The notes: a model not told the origin generated them from the sequence alone. A stretch of DNA of 64,000 bases from Enterobacterales bacterium (GCA_015654925.1 JAATFX010000129.1:1-64000); one strand, 5' to 3'. Counted from the stretch's first letter, positions 1 to 9,186 are shown. A program made the numbers and translations.

Positions 1-68
1 AAGGCGGCATCAGGTAACTTTTCACCAGCTTGCCACCGCGCAAACTCCCTGCGCTTAAGAATGCTCAT
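1..68 (-). CDS. N-terminus of a probable RelE/ParE-like (DUF1044-type) toxin, partial
   Basis: Only the first 22 codons lie in the window; the gene runs off the left edge. The peptide starts MSILKRREFARWQAGEKLPD. The pattern of an F-A-R-W block followed by L-P/S-D-A-A resembles the N-terminus of RelE-like toxins that are usually encoded just upstream of an Xre-type antitoxin. The ATG is preceded on the minus strand by GGAGTGAG at a good Shine-Dalgarno distance. A perfect 12-bp palindrome lies about 75 bp upstream and could be the autoregulatory operator. The family call rests on a short stretch and may be wrong; a real coding start is more secure than the function. Confidence 0.42.
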   Translation of the reverse strand, partial: MSILKRREFARWQAGEKLPDAA

Positions 69-141
69 GTCATCTCACTCCAGAAGTGTACCCCTAACGG
101 GCATGATTTGCCACTTTTTTTTACTCTGCCCGGTGTGCTGA

Positions 142-153
142 TATAGCGCTATA
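142..153. promoter_or_regulatory. 12-bp perfect palindrome TATAGCGCTATA, possible operator
   Basis: TATAGCGCTATA is self-complementary and lies in the noncoding upstream region of the partial toxin-like gene. Toxin-antitoxin operons are usually repressed by the antitoxin at such palindromes. There is no direct evidence of binding here. The rest of positions 154-300 shows no gene. Confidence 0.25.
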
Positions 154-302
154 GTGGGTGGTAGGGATCATGGCGCACGTCCGATAGCCCAGGGCGATGG
201 TCAAGTTTAACCGTTTTATCGTGAGGCTTGCATCGCGCTTCGTCGGGTTTGAAATGGAAATGCGATGCTCGTTAGGGTTAGCGTGAAACGATAGTTTTGT
301 GA

Positions 303-336
303 AATAAAAAAAGGGCCGCTGGATGCGCCCCTTCGG
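303..336 (-). terminator. Probable rho-independent terminator of gntT
   Basis: On the minus strand a GC-rich stem (GGGGCGC ... GCGGCCC, one mismatch, loop ATCCA) is followed by a run of seven T residues. It sits about 50 bp beyond the gntT stop codon. Confidence 0.6.
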
Positions 337-389
337 TTGCTGGCAAACCGGTGCTTAGGCTTGCCGCGGGGAGGATGGGTAAAGAGAGT

Positions 390-1709
390 TTACGAAATTG
401 CCATATTCATCAGCAGGCAACCCGCCAGGCCGCAGACCGAAATAATGGTTTCCAGCGCCGACCAGGATTTGATGGTTTCCAGAATGGTCAGGTTGAAATA
501 TTCCTTGAACAGCCAAAAGCCCGGATCGTTAACGTGGGAGAAAATCACGCTGCCCGACCCGACGGCAATCACCATCAGTTCCGGGCTGGCGCCGGTGGTG
601 GCAATCAGCGGCGCGGCGATGCCGCCGGCGGTGATGGCGGCAACCGTGGCGGAACCGAGGGCGATACGCAGCACGGCGGCGATGGTCCAGGCCAGCAGCA
701 ATGGTGAAACAGAGCTGCCTTCCATCAGCGAGGCAATATAATTACCGACGCCGCTGTCCACCAGGACCTGCTTAAATGCGCCGCCGCCGCCGATAATCAA
801 CAGGATCATGGCGATAATCTTGATGGAATCGCTGATGGTTTCCATTACCTGATCCACGCTACGGCCACGATTGATGCCGAAGGTGAAGATGGCGATAAGC
901 ACGGAAATCAGGGTTGCCATGATCGGATCGCCAAAAAATTCGGCGTAAGGCAGGATGGGATGCCCGGCCGGCAACGCCATCTCGGCCACGGCGCGCAGCG
1001 CCATCAGCACCACGGGGACCAGCGCGGTCCAAACGCTGACCGCGAAGCTCGGCATTTCTTTTTCGGTAAAGATTTTCGGATTGTACAAGCCTTCCGGCAC
1101 CGGCTTATCAATCCCTTTCAGGAACCGGCTGTATACCGGTCCGGCCAGGATCACCGTGGGCACCGCCAGAATGGCGCCGTACAGCAGGGTCTTGCCCATA
1201 TCCGCATGGAAGATGGTGGCGATGGCGGTCGGCCCCGGATGCGGCGGCAGAAAACCATGGGTTACCGATAACGCGGCCGCCATCGGCACGCCGACATACA
1301 GCAGCGGAATGCGCGCCGTCGCCGCCAGGCTGAAAACCAGCGGCAGCATCAGCACAAAACCGATTTCATAAAACAGGGCAAAACCCACGGTAAAACCGGT
1401 GACCACCACCGCCCATTGGATATTCTGTTTGCCGAACTTATCAATCAGCGTGGTGGCGATACGCTGCGCGCCGCCGCAATCCGCCAGCAGTTTTCCCAGC
1501 ATGGCGCCAAAACCGATGATCAACGCCAGGCTGCCCAAGGTACCGCCGACCCCGTTCTTGATGGAAACCAGTACCTTGCTGACCGGCATACCCTCAAGCA
1601 CGCCGACAATCAGCGCCACCAGAATTAGAGCAATAAAACCATTCAGTTTGAAACGAATCATCAGCAACAGCAGCAACGCCACGCCGATAGCAACGATAAA
1701 GAGCGGCAT
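390..1709 (-). CDS. gntT: High-affinity gluconate:H+ symporter GntT
   Basis: Inner-membrane permease of the GntP family that imports D-gluconate. The 439-residue product has the usual family length and aligns nearly end to end with remembered E. coli GntT. It shares the N-terminus MPLFIVAIGVALLLLLMIRF, the block GGTLGSLALIIGFGAMLGK, the loop HGFLPPHPGPTAIA and the C-terminal SHVNDPGFWLFKEYF. The sequence is almost entirely hydrophobic helices. It lies downstream of gntR in the same orientation but is separated from it by 283 bp holding two GntR operators, so it probably has its own gluconate-inducible promoter. In E. coli gntT and gntR are at separate loci, and gntK/gntU are not seen here. 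Confidence 0.95.
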   Translation of the reverse strand: MPLFIVAIGVALLLLLMIRFKLNGFIALILVALIVGVLEGMPVSKVLVSIKNGVGGTLGSLALIIGFGAMLGKLLADCGGAQRIATTLIDKFGKQNIQWAVVVTGFTVGFALFYEIGFVLMLPLVFSLAATARIPLLYVGVPMAAALSVTHGFLPPHPGPTAIATIFHADMGKTLLYGAILAVPTVILAGPVYSRFLKGIDKPVPEGLYNPKIFTEKEMPSFAVSVWTALVPVVLMALRAVAEMALPAGHPILPYAEFFGDPIMATLISVLIAIFTFGINRGRSVDQVMETISDSIKIIAMILLIIGGGGAFKQVLVDSGVGNYIASLMEGSSVSPLLLAWTIAAVLRIALGSATVAAITAGGIAAPLIATTGASPELMVIAVGSGSVIFSHVNDPGFWLFKEYFNLTILETIKSWSALETIISVCGLAGCLLMNMAIS

Positions 1710-1840
1710 AAAAAGTCCTCAATGGCTTTTTCCCGGCAAGCATATGAAATGCCCTGCCTTCGAATAGTTATGCGTTTGGGTTAGTGATGCGCAAGACGGA
1801 GAAATCCCCGGCCAACCGTAAGAGCATAGTGTGTATCGCA

Positions 1841-1870
1841 ATGTTACCGGTATCATGATACGGGTAACAT
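1841..1870. promoter_or_regulatory. Tandem GntR operators upstream of gntT
   Basis: Two inverted 16-mers, ATGTTACCGGTATCAT and ATGATACGGGTAACAT, share their central AT and form a near-symmetric array between gntR and gntT. They match the E. coli GntR operator as I recall it (ATGTTACCCGTATCAT). This predicts repression of gntT by GntR and relief by gluconate. Confidence 0.8.
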
Positions 1871-1992
1871 CGGGATAAGGAATCCACCCGGCGGACAAAA
1901 TTAACGTTTTGGGAGGTAGATCATAATTATGATGAGATAAAATGACGCAACGATGAATTAGCGGGGCGCAAAAACGCGATTAACACGAAAGT

Positions 1993-2997
1993 TTAAATAC
2001 TATCGCCGGGCAAAAGCGTGAAACCGACATCGGTCTTCAGCGGGTCGACCGTCTCGCCACGCAGGCGGGCCAGGAGTTTTTCAGCGCTCAGGCGGCCCAT
2101 TTCCTCGCGGGGGGTGAGTACGCTTGCCAGCCGGGGCCGCATCGCCTGGCCGACATCGTGACCGTGGAAACCGGCGATCGCCATATCCTCGGGGATACGC
2201 AGCCCCTGGCGCTGGCATTCAAACACCGCGCCGATGGCCAGGTCATCGTTGGTGCAGATAATACTGTCCATCGCGGGATATTCGCGCCGGGCCTGGCGCA
2301 GCAGCTCGGCGCCGGTGGAATAAGAAGACGATTCGGTAATCATCACGCTATGGGCCGGCAAGCCCTGTTCTTTCATGGCCTGCTCATAGCCGCGCTGTTT
2401 GATAATCGTACGCTCATCCAGGCGGGCGCCGAAATACACCACGTGACGATGACCGCGCGAAATGATATGCAGGGTCATTTGCCGCGCCGCCTCGAAGTTG
2501 TCGAACCCCACGGCGATATCCAGGCAGGGAGAAACGCTGTCCATAATCTCCACCACCGGGATGCCGGCCACTTCAATCATCTTCAGGGTACGCGGGGTAT
2601 GGGTGCGCTCGGCTAGAATCAGGCCGTCGATGTTATAGCTCAGCAGCGAGGTCAGGCGTAATTCTTCGGTTTCGGGCTGGTAGCCGTAATGGGCCAGCAT
2701 GGTCTGGTAGCCATGGGCGTCGGTAACCGTTTCGATGCCGCGCAGCACTTCGGCGAATACCTGGTTGGTCAGGGAAGGCAGCAACACGCCGATGGCCCGG
2801 CTGGTGGCATTGGAAAGGATATCCGGCGCCCGGTTGGGAATATAGCCCAGCTCATCAAGGGAGTGGGCGATTTTGAGCTGCAATGCCTCCGAAACCAGCG
2901 CCGGATTGCGCAGATAGCGGCTGACCGTCATTTTAGTGACGCCGACTTTATCGGCAACATCCTGAAGTCCCGGTCTTTTTTTCTTGATTGGCGACAT
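1993..2997 (-). CDS. gntR: LacI-family gluconate-utilisation repressor GntR
   Basis: The 334-residue protein has an N-terminal LacI helix-turn-helix (residues about 11-35, LQDVADKVGVTKMTVSRYLR) and a hinge (NRAPDILSNATSRAIG). These are followed by a periplasmic-binding-protein-like sensor domain (IGVLLPSLTNQVFAEVLRGI through TNDDLAIGA). The similarity to E. coli GntR continues over the whole length. It represses gluconate uptake genes and is released by gluconate. The matching tandem operator sits between this gene and gntT, which supports the call. The gluconate kinase gene usually adjacent to gntR is absent. Confidence 0.93.
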   Translation of the reverse strand: MSPIKKKRPGLQDVADKVGVTKMTVSRYLRNPALVSEALQLKIAHSLDELGYIPNRAPDILSNATSRAIGVLLPSLTNQVFAEVLRGIETVTDAHGYQTMLAHYGYQPETEELRLTSLLSYNIDGLILAERTHTPRTLKMIEVAGIPVVEIMDSVSPCLDIAVGFDNFEAARQMTLHIISRGHRHVVYFGARLDERTIIKQRGYEQAMKEQGLPAHSVMITESSSYSTGAELLRQARREYPAMDSIICTNDDLAIGAVFECQRQGLRIPEDMAIAGFHGHDVGQAMRPRLASVLTPREEMGRLSAEKLLARLRGETVDPLKTDVGFTLLPGDSI

Positions 2998-3082
2998 GAC
3001 GGCTCCTACCTGGAATGGACGGAGTTTAGCAAAAAAATGACGCGTCGAGTATGTTTATCCACAGGCGTAGCCGGCCGAGGGC

Positions 3083-3109
3083 AAAAATAAAGCGGGCCGA
3101 AGCCCGCTT
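3083..3109 (-). terminator. Rho-independent terminator of the pirin gene
   Basis: A perfect 8-bp stem AAGCGGGC/GCCCGCTT with a four-base loop is followed on the minus strand by TTATTTTT, directly after the yhhW stop codon. Confidence 0.85.
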
Positions 3110-3127
3110 ACGGTGGATTAAACGCGA

Positions 3128-3823
3128 TCAAACCGGCGGCAGGTCGAAAATCAGGATTTCGCTATCCCGCCCCGCCTTGAGGGTCAAGGCGGCTTCGTCC
3201 CAAACGGCTAGCGCATCGCTGGCGCCGGCCTGTTGGCCATTGATATCCAGTTCTCCGCGCACCACCTGGATCCAGACGCGCCGTCCCGGCGCCACCGCCA
3301 GCGTTTCCTGCTGGCCGCCGGTCAACGCCCAGCGCGACAGGGTCATATCCTGGAACACCTTTAGCGAACCGTCGCGCGCATCCGGCGACAGCACCAGTTG
3401 CCGGCCCTGCGGGGCGTCAAAGCGGCGCTGTTCATAACGCGGCGCCAGGCCGGTCTGCTGCGGGATAATCCAGATTTGGTATAAATGCAGCGCCTTGTCG
3501 TCACGACCGTTATATTCCGAATGACGGACCCCGGTGCCGGCGCTCATGATCTGGAATTCCCCGGCATGGATTTGTTCTTTATTGCCCATGCTGTCCTGAT
3601 GCTCAACGGTTCCGTCCAGCACATAGGTCAGGATTTCCATATCCTTATGCGGATGGGTTCCAAAACCCTTGCCCTGGGCGATGCGGTCTTCGTTTATCAC
3701 CCGCAGCGCGGAAAAGCCCATGTATTTGGCGTCATAATAGTCGGCAAAAGAAAATGTGTGCCAGCTATCAAGCCAACCATGGTTGGCGTGGCCGCGGTCA
3801 TTGGCTGCTCTTAAGAAAATCAT
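3128..3823 (-). CDS. yhhW: Pirin-family protein YhhW (quercetin 2,3-dioxygenase type)
   Basis: Bicupin metalloprotein of about 231 residues, nearly identical in layout to E. coli YhhW, which has quercetinase activity in vitro. The N-terminal cupin carries the metal-binding histidines in GFGTHPHKDMEI and a third in TGVRHSEYN. The C-terminal cupin ends with the conserved ILIFDLPPV. I place the start at the ATG encoding MIFLRAA, because GAGGAG lies eight bases upstream and the E. coli protein begins at the same point. An in-frame TTG two codons earlier is less likely. It is a single gene with its own terminator; its physiological role is not established. Confidence 0.9.
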   Translation of the reverse strand: MIFLRAANDRGHANHGWLDSWHTFSFADYYDAKYMGFSALRVINEDRIAQGKGFGTHPHKDMEILTYVLDGTVEHQDSMGNKEQIHAGEFQIMSAGTGVRHSEYNGRDDKALHLYQIWIIPQQTGLAPRYEQRRFDAPQGRQLVLSPDARDGSLKVFQDMTLSRWALTGGQQETLAVAPGRRVWIQVVRGELDINGQQAGASDALAVWDEAALTLKAGRDSEILIFDLPPV

Positions 3824-4120
3824 GTTCAAGTCTCCTCAACGTTTTTTTCTAGTCTAGACCTACGCTGGGAATATAAAAGGGTAAAAAACTCATCGCTCTG
3901 TTCAAAAAAATTGAATGTATATGGCGGCCTGATTCAGCAGTTTTGCGGGTAGGATATCACCGCGGGATGAAGGGGATAATGCCGGCGCCGGGCCGGCTTA
4001 AAAAATACGGTAAACCTTGTGACGCCATGTCGTGCGTTGGCGATTATCGCCACCATCGAGGCCGGTAACCTGAATATAGGATGACAATGCTCATTATCAT
4101 TCTTGATTGTAAAAATTTTC
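3824..4120. other. Intergenic region between yhhW and yigL, no gene seen
   Basis: This gap holds the yhhW promoter region (AT-rich near 3840-3920) and the downstream flank of yigL. No reading frame here has a convincing start or family resemblance. It also joins genes that are distant on the E. coli map (gntR/yhhW and yigL/pldB), so it marks a rearrangement point between the two genomes. Confidence 0.5.
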
Positions 4121-4918
4121 CTACAAATACATGGTGCGCAGAAAACGCGGCACCGATTCATCCGCGTTCGAGCCTATAATCTCCAGCTCCGGCAGCAAAT
4201 CCTTCAGGCGCTGCTGCGAATTTTTCATGATGCAGCCCTTGCCGGCCATGGCGAGCATCTCTTTGTCATTCATGCCGTCGCCAAATGAAATACAGTCGGC
4301 CAGATCAAACCCCAGCGTCTTCGCCACCTGATCCAGCGCATGACCCTTGGAGACGCCGCCGGCCATCACTTCCAGGCATACCGGCAGCGAAAAGCTGACG
4401 TTGACCCGATCGCCCCAGCGCGCGTTCAGCGCATTTTCCAGCGCCACCAGCCGCTCATGATTATCGCTGGTGTAATACACCTTGCAGATACCGTCCGTGG
4501 GCAGCATGCCCGGTTCGAACAGCTGGTAGTTAAATTCGGACTCGCGGAAAAAATCCTGTTGGTCCAGCCGGTTACGGTTCATATACCAATCATCGCGACG
4601 ATAGACGTTGGTCAGGATATCCGGATCGTCATGGACCAGGCCGAACAGATCGGCGGCGATATCCTCATCCACGTCCTGGGCAAAAATCATCTCGCCGGCG
4701 GGATTATGCACCCGCGCGCCGTTGGAGGTGATCATGTAAGCGGAAATGCCGAGGCCGTCGCGAATCTGGGAAACATCGATATGATGACGGCCGGTGGCGA
4801 AGACAAAGTTGATGCCCCGGGCGGTCAGCAGTTTCAAGGTTTCCTTGGTGTAAGGTCTGAGGGTATGGTCCGGAGCCAGTAGGGTACCGTCAAGATCGGA
4901 AGCAACAACTTGATACAT
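4121..4918 (-). CDS. yigL: HAD-superfamily Cof-type phosphatase YigL (pyridoxal phosphate phosphatase)
   Basis: The 265-residue sugar/PLP phosphatase has the HAD motif I aspartates in VASDLDGTLLAPDHT, motif II in NFVFATGR, the lysine of motif III in GGVSKGHAL, and motif IV in SFGDGMNDKEML. Length and sequence match E. coli YigL, which dephosphorylates pyridoxal 5'-phosphate and other small phosphates. It starts eight bases after the pldB stop and is probably cotranscribed with it, as in E. coli. Confidence 0.92.
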   Translation of the reverse strand: MYQVVASDLDGTLLAPDHTLRPYTKETLKLLTARGINFVFATGRHHIDVSQIRDGLGISAYMITSNGARVHNPAGEMIFAQDVDEDIAADLFGLVHDDPDILTNVYRRDDWYMNRNRLDQQDFFRESEFNYQLFEPGMLPTDGICKVYYTSDNHERLVALENALNARWGDRVNVSFSLPVCLEVMAGGVSKGHALDQVAKTLGFDLADCISFGDGMNDKEMLAMAGKGCIMKNSQQRLKDLLPELEIIGSNADESVPRFLRTMYL

Positions 4919-4926
4919 AGCCTTAA

Positions 4927-5964
4927 TTAAACCTCTGGTGTTATCGGCGGCAGGGCACCGCCGGAAATGGTATGATAACGGCCAAAAAACCTGACAATCC
5001 TGTCCAGCGCTTCGGCGCGCAGTGCGTCTTTTTCAAACAGGATCTCATGCCTGGCGCCCTCGATCCTGACGGGTTTACCGTCCTCGCACGGATGACCCGC
5101 CGCCGCCATGGCCTGGCAAAAAATTTCGTGGCTGCGGTTATCGACAATCCGGTCTTCCCCGGCCTGCAGCAGCAATACCGGCGTGGTGATGGCCGAGGCT
5201 TTGGCCAGCACGTCATGCCCCGCCAACACCCCCTCCCGGACCCAATGGTACGTTGGGCCGCCGACCCGCAATTCGGGATCGTCGGCATAAAAACGCAAGC
5301 TGCGGCGATAGCGCTGGCCGCTATGCGTCAGCATATTGAGCATAAAGGGCAGGGGCCGCCACTGGCCGGTGCCGATGGCATAATAATCGCGCATGGCCGG
5401 GCGCTGCTCGGTCCACTCCAGGATTTGCCAGGCCAGCCAATGCGGCATCGGCAGGCGGATGCCGAACATGGGGGCGCAGAGCACCGCGGCGTCGCAGGCG
5501 TCCGGCGTCGCCGCCAGAAACAGGGCCAGAATCGCCCCGCCCATGGAGTGCGCCAGGGCAAAACGGCGTTTATAATGACCCGGAGCGACATACCGCCGCC
5601 AAAACTCGGAAAAATCGCTGACGTAATCGCCGAACTGCAGCACATGCCCGCGATGGCTATCCTCAAGCAGGCGGCCGGAACGTCCCTGGCCGCGGTGATC
5701 GATAATCATCACGTCGTAGCCGCAGTGAAAAAGATCGTAGGCCACTTCGGGGTATTTTACGTAGCTTTCAATGCGCCCAGTGCTGATGACGATGACCTTA
5801 TCGTGCCGGGGCGAACGCAGACGGACAAAACGAATCGGCATGCCCTGCGCCCCGACAAACTCGCCCTCTTCCCGTTGATGCCAGAAATCCAGTAACGGAC
5901 CGGTGGAAAAGGCGGCAAACTGTTGTTCGCGGTTTAACCAATTTTTTTTATGTACCGACACCAC
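4927..5964 (-). CDS. pldB: Lysophospholipase L2 PldB
   Basis: Alpha/beta hydrolase that deacylates lysophospholipids at the inner membrane. The sequence shows the oxyanion region IIDHRGQGRSGRLL, the nucleophile elbow AHSMGGAIL, an aspartate in LLQAGEDRIVDN and the catalytic histidine in EGARHEILFEKD. About 345 residues is the family length. I chose a GTG start (followed by a second GTG, giving MVSVHKKNWL) because AGGAG lies eight bases upstream. An ATG eleven codons further up would place this Shine-Dalgarno inside the gene. It heads a two-gene unit with yigL. Confidence 0.92.
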   Translation of the reverse strand: MVSVHKKNWLNREQQFAAFSTGPLLDFWHQREEGEFVGAQGMPIRFVRLRSPRHDKVIVISTGRIESYVKYPEVAYDLFHCGYDVMIIDHRGQGRSGRLLEDSHRGHVLQFGDYVSDFSEFWRRYVAPGHYKRRFALAHSMGGAILALFLAATPDACDAAVLCAPMFGIRLPMPHWLAWQILEWTEQRPAMRDYYAIGTGQWRPLPFMLNMLTHSGQRYRRSLRFYADDPELRVGGPTYHWVREGVLAGHDVLAKASAITTPVLLLQAGEDRIVDNRSHEIFCQAMAAAGHPCEDGKPVRIEGARHEILFEKDALRAEALDRIVRFFGRYHTISGGALPPITPEV

Positions 5965-6103
5965 CTGCGCTACTCCTGGCAAAACACGGGGCGACACGAC
6001 TGCCCGGCGCGCTGGAAAGTCATTGCCGTCCTGGCGGGGAAAAGGCTACTCTACCCTATCAACATATTGTGACATAAAAACAACATTTCAGGGAGCGCAA
6101 TTA

Positions 6104-6721
6104 ATGACCTGGGACTGGTGGCTGACCTATCTGCTCACGACCACCCTGTTAAGCCTGTCGCCCGGCTCGGGGGCGATTAACACCATGAGCACCGGCATCA
6201 GCCACGGTTATCGCGGGGCGGTGGCGTCCATCGCCGGCCTGCAGGTCGGGCTGGCCACGCATATCGTGCTGGTGGGCATCGGATTGGGGGCATTGTTCGC
6301 CCATTCGCTGCTGGCGTTTGAAATTCTCAAATGGCTGGGGGTGGCTTATCTGATCTGGCTTGGCATCCAGCAATGGCGTTCCGCCGGCAGCTTGAGCCTG
6401 GATGTCGCGGGGGCCGCCCTGCTGTCCAGGCGGCGGTTATTTCAACGGGCGGTTTTTGTTAACCTGACCAACCCTAAAAGCATCGTCTTCCTGGCGGCGC
6501 TGTTCCCGCAGTTCGTGCTGCCGCACCAACCGCAGGCCTCCCAGTACCTGGTGCTGGGCGTCACCACCCTGGCGGTGGATATCATCGTGATGATAGGCTA
6601 CGCGACATTGGCGACCCGCCTGGCGCATTGGCTTAAGGGTCCGCGCCAGCTGCGCCGGCTCAACCGCGCATTCGGATCGCTGTTTATCATGGTCGGCGCG
6701 CTGCTGGCTAGCGCGAAATAA
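6104..6721 (+). CDS. rhtB: Homoserine/homoserine lactone efflux protein RhtB
   Basis: LysE/RhtB-family inner-membrane exporter of 205 residues with the family signatures LSLSPGSGAINTM, HGYRGAVASIAGLQVG and NLTNPKSIVFLAALFPQF, and five to six hydrophobic segments. GGGAGCG precedes the ATG. It is divergent from pldB, as in E. coli. Its 3' end overlaps the 3' end of rhtC by 14 bp on the opposite strand. Confidence 0.94.
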   Translation: MTWDWWLTYLLTTTLLSLSPGSGAINTMSTGISHGYRGAVASIAGLQVGLATHIVLVGIGLGALFAHSLLAFEILKWLGVAYLIWLGIQQWRSAGSLSLDVAGAALLSRRRLFQRAVFVNLTNPKSIVFLAALFPQFVLPHQPQASQYLVLGVTTLAVDIIVMIGYATLATRLAHWLKGPRQLRRLNRAFGSLFIMVGALLASAK

Positions 6722-7331
6722 TCAGGCTGATGCCGAAACCGGCAAAAAATACGCCCGCCACGCCGTCAATCCAGCGCGCCAGGCGCTGATAGCCGCGACG
6801 CATGGCCGGCAGGGCAAACACCACCGCCACCACGCTGAACCACATCAGGGTTTCACTGATAATCAGGATAAACAAGCCCCAGCGCGCCCCGGCCGGCACG
6901 TTGTCGCCGACAAACAGCGAGAACACGCTGCCGAAGTAGATGACCGCCTTGGGATTGGCCAGGTTGGTCAGCAGGCCGCGCACAAAGGTGCGGCCTGAAC
7001 GGGATAGCGCGGCGGCGGGATGCTCGCCCGTTTGCGGGGCGGCCGGCCGCCGGGCCGCGCGCAGCAGTTGCCATCCCATCCAGCACAGGTAGAGTCCGCC
7101 GCCGACCGTAATAACGCTGTGCAGCCATTTCATTTTCAGCAACAGCAGGTGCAACCCCATCAGCGCCACGGCGGCCCATACCGCCACGCCAAGGCTTATC
7201 CCGAGCACGCCCATCATGGCGTCGCGGCGCGATCGGCTGGCCGCGGTCTGGGAGATAAAGAAAAAATCCGGCCCCGGACTCATCAGGGCAATCAGATGCA
7301 CCATGGCTACGGTAACAAACAAGACTAACAT
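6708..7331 (-). CDS. rhtC: Threonine efflux protein RhtC
   Basis: A second LysE-family exporter of 207 residues, with the signatures ALMSPGPDFFFISQTA, GGGLYLCWMGWQLLR and LLTNLANPKAVIYFGSVFS. The C-terminus FAGFGISLIISR matches E. coli RhtC. The start ATG follows AGGAGTGACC. It is encoded directly downstream of recQ on the same strand (22 bp gap) and convergently overlaps rhtB. Confidence 0.94.
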   Translation of the reverse strand: MLVLFVTVAMVHLIALMSPGPDFFFISQTAASRSRRDAMMGVLGISLGVAVWAAVALMGLHLLLLKMKWLHSVITVGGGLYLCWMGWQLLRAARRPAAPQTGEHPAAALSRSGRTFVRGLLTNLANPKAVIYFGSVFSLFVGDNVPAGARWGLFILIISETLMWFSVVAVVFALPAMRRGYQRLARWIDGVAGVFFAGFGISLIISR

Positions 7332-7353
7332 CGTTGGTCACTCCTGATAACGA

Positions 7354-9186
7354 TTACAGCGGATCTTCATCCACCAAATGCTCGCGGATCACGGTAAGGA
7401 ACGGCATTCCAAAGCGATCCAGTTTACGATTGCCGACGCCGTTCACCCGCAGCAGGTCCCCGGGCGTTACCGGCAGTTGTTCGGCCATTTCCAGCAGCGT
7501 CGCGTCGTTGAACACCACGTATGGCGGCACGTTGGCGTCATCCGCCAGGGATTTGCGCAGCTTGCGCAGCTTGGCGAACAGCTGGCGGTCATAATTGCCG
7601 CCGTAGGTCTTGGGCGCGGAGTGCTTGGCTTTCAGGTTGGGCAGGCGCGGCTCGGCCAACATCAGCGGCACTTCGCCGCGCAATACCGGGCGCGCCGACT
7701 CGGTCAGCTGCAGCGCCGAATGCTGGGTAATATTCTGGCTGACCAGCCCAAGATGGATAAGCTGGCGCAGCACGCTGACCCAGTGCTCGTTGGTGCGATC
7801 GCGGCCGATACCGTACACCGGCAGTTTATCATGGGCATAGTCGCGAATGCGCTGGTTATTGGCGCCGCGCAGCACCTCGACGATATACCCCATGCCAAAG
7901 CGCTGGCCGACCCGATACACGCAGGACAGCGCTTTGCGCGCCTCCTCCAGCCCATCGTAACGCTTAGGCGGATCGAGGCAAATATCGCAGTTGCCGCAGG
8001 GTTGCTGACGGCCCTCGCCAAAATAATTCAGCAACACCAGGCGACGGCAGGTTTGCGCTTCGGCAAACGCGCCCATGGCATTGAGCTTATGGCGTTCGAT
8101 ATCCTGCTGCTCGCCGGGGGGTTTTTCTTCCAGGCAGCGGCGCAGCCAGGCCATATCGGCCGGATCGTATAATAAAATAGCTTCGGCGGGCAGACCGTCG
8201 CGGCCGGCGCGGCCGGTTTCCTGATAGTAGGATTCGATATTGCGCGGGATATCGAAATGCAGCACGAAACGCACGTTGGGTTTGTTGATGCCCATGCCGA
8301 AGGCCACGGTGGCCACCACAATCTGCAAGTCGTCCCGTTGGAACGCCTCCTGCACCTGGCCGCGCCGCTCATTGCTGAGCCCGGCGTGGTAAGCATCGGC
8401 GCTCACGCCGCGGCTTTGCAGGCGCGCGCTGATATCCTCCACCCGCGAGCGGCTGTTGCAATAAATAATGCCGCATTTACCGCGCTGCCCCTGCACAAAA
8501 TGCCAGAGCTGCTCGAAGGGTTTATATTTTTCCACCAGGGTATAGCGGATATTGGGACGATCGAAACTGCTGATTTGGATCAGCGGGTCCTGCAAATCCA
8601 GCAGGCGCACGATATCCAGGCGAGTGGTTTCATCCGCCGTGGCGGTCAGCGCGATAAACGGCAATCCGGGAAAATGTTGTTTGATTTGCCCGAGCGTACG
8701 GTATTCCGGACGGAAATCATGGCCCCACTGGGAGATGCAGTGGGCTTCATCCACCGCGATCATGGCCGGACGCCACTGCAGCAGTTGATCCAGCATGTTA
8801 TCCATCATCAGCCGTTCCGGCGCGATGTAGAGCAGCTTGATACGCCCTTCGCGGCAGCCCGCCATAATCTCATGCTGCTGCTCGCGGGTTTGCGTGGAAT
8901 TCAGGCAACCCGCGGCCACGCCGTACGCCAGCAGTTGGTCCACCTGATCCTTCATCAGGGAGATCAAAGGCGACACGACCACCGTTAACCCATCCATCAC
9001 CAGGGCGGGGATCTGATAACACAAGGATTTGCCGCCGCCGGTCGGCATTACCGCCAGACAATCCCTACCGCTGATGACGGCGTTGATCAGTTCTTGCTGA
9101 CCCGGACGAAATTGCTGGTAGCCGAAGGTATCATGCAATACCTGTTCAGCCAGCGCTTCCCGATCTATTACTGACAACGTTGACAC
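7354..9186 (-). CDS. recQ: ATP-dependent DNA helicase RecQ
   Basis: Superfamily 2 3'-5' helicase of 610 residues used in RecF-pathway recombination. Visible in order are Walker A MPTGGGKSLC, motif Ia SPLISLMKD, the DEAH box VDEAHCISQWGHDF, motif III ALTATAD, motif VI YYQETGRAGRDG, the zinc cysteines (TCRRLVLLNYFGE ... CGNCDICLDPP), the winged-helix region, and a C-terminal HRDC domain with PPYVVFNDATLLEMA. The first codon appears to be GTG after GGGGAAGAT. It is followed on the same strand by rhtC. Confidence 0.96.
   Translation of the reverse strand: MSTLSVIDREALAEQVLHDTFGYQQFRPGQQELINAVISGRDCLAVMPTGGGKSLCYQIPALVMDGLTVVVSPLISLMKDQVDQLLAYGVAAGCLNSTQTREQQHEIMAGCREGRIKLLYIAPERLMMDNMLDQLLQWRPAMIAVDEAHCISQWGHDFRPEYRTLGQIKQHFPGLPFIALTATADETTRLDIVRLLDLQDPLIQISSFDRPNIRYTLVEKYKPFEQLWHFVQGQRGKCGIIYCNSRSRVEDISARLQSRGVSADAYHAGLSNERRGQVQEAFQRDDLQIVVATVAFGMGINKPNVRFVLHFDIPRNIESYYQETGRAGRDGLPAEAILLYDPADMAWLRRCLEEKPPGEQQDIERHKLNAMGAFAEAQTCRRLVLLNYFGEGRQQPCGNCDICLDPPKRYDGLEEARKALSCVYRVGQRFGMGYIVEVLRGANNQRIRDYAHDKLPVYGIGRDRTNEHWVSVLRQLIHLGLVSQNITQHSALQLTESARPVLRGEVPLMLAEPRLPNLKAKHSAPKTYGGNYDRQLFAKLRKLRKSLADDANVPPYVVFNDATLLEMAEQLPVTPGDLLRVNGVGNRKLDRFGMPFLTVIREHLVDEDPL

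Noticed and set aside
3934..4161. 75-codon minus-strand frame over the yigL end
   Set aside because: No ribosome site, overlaps the end of yigL, cysteine-rich chance composition.
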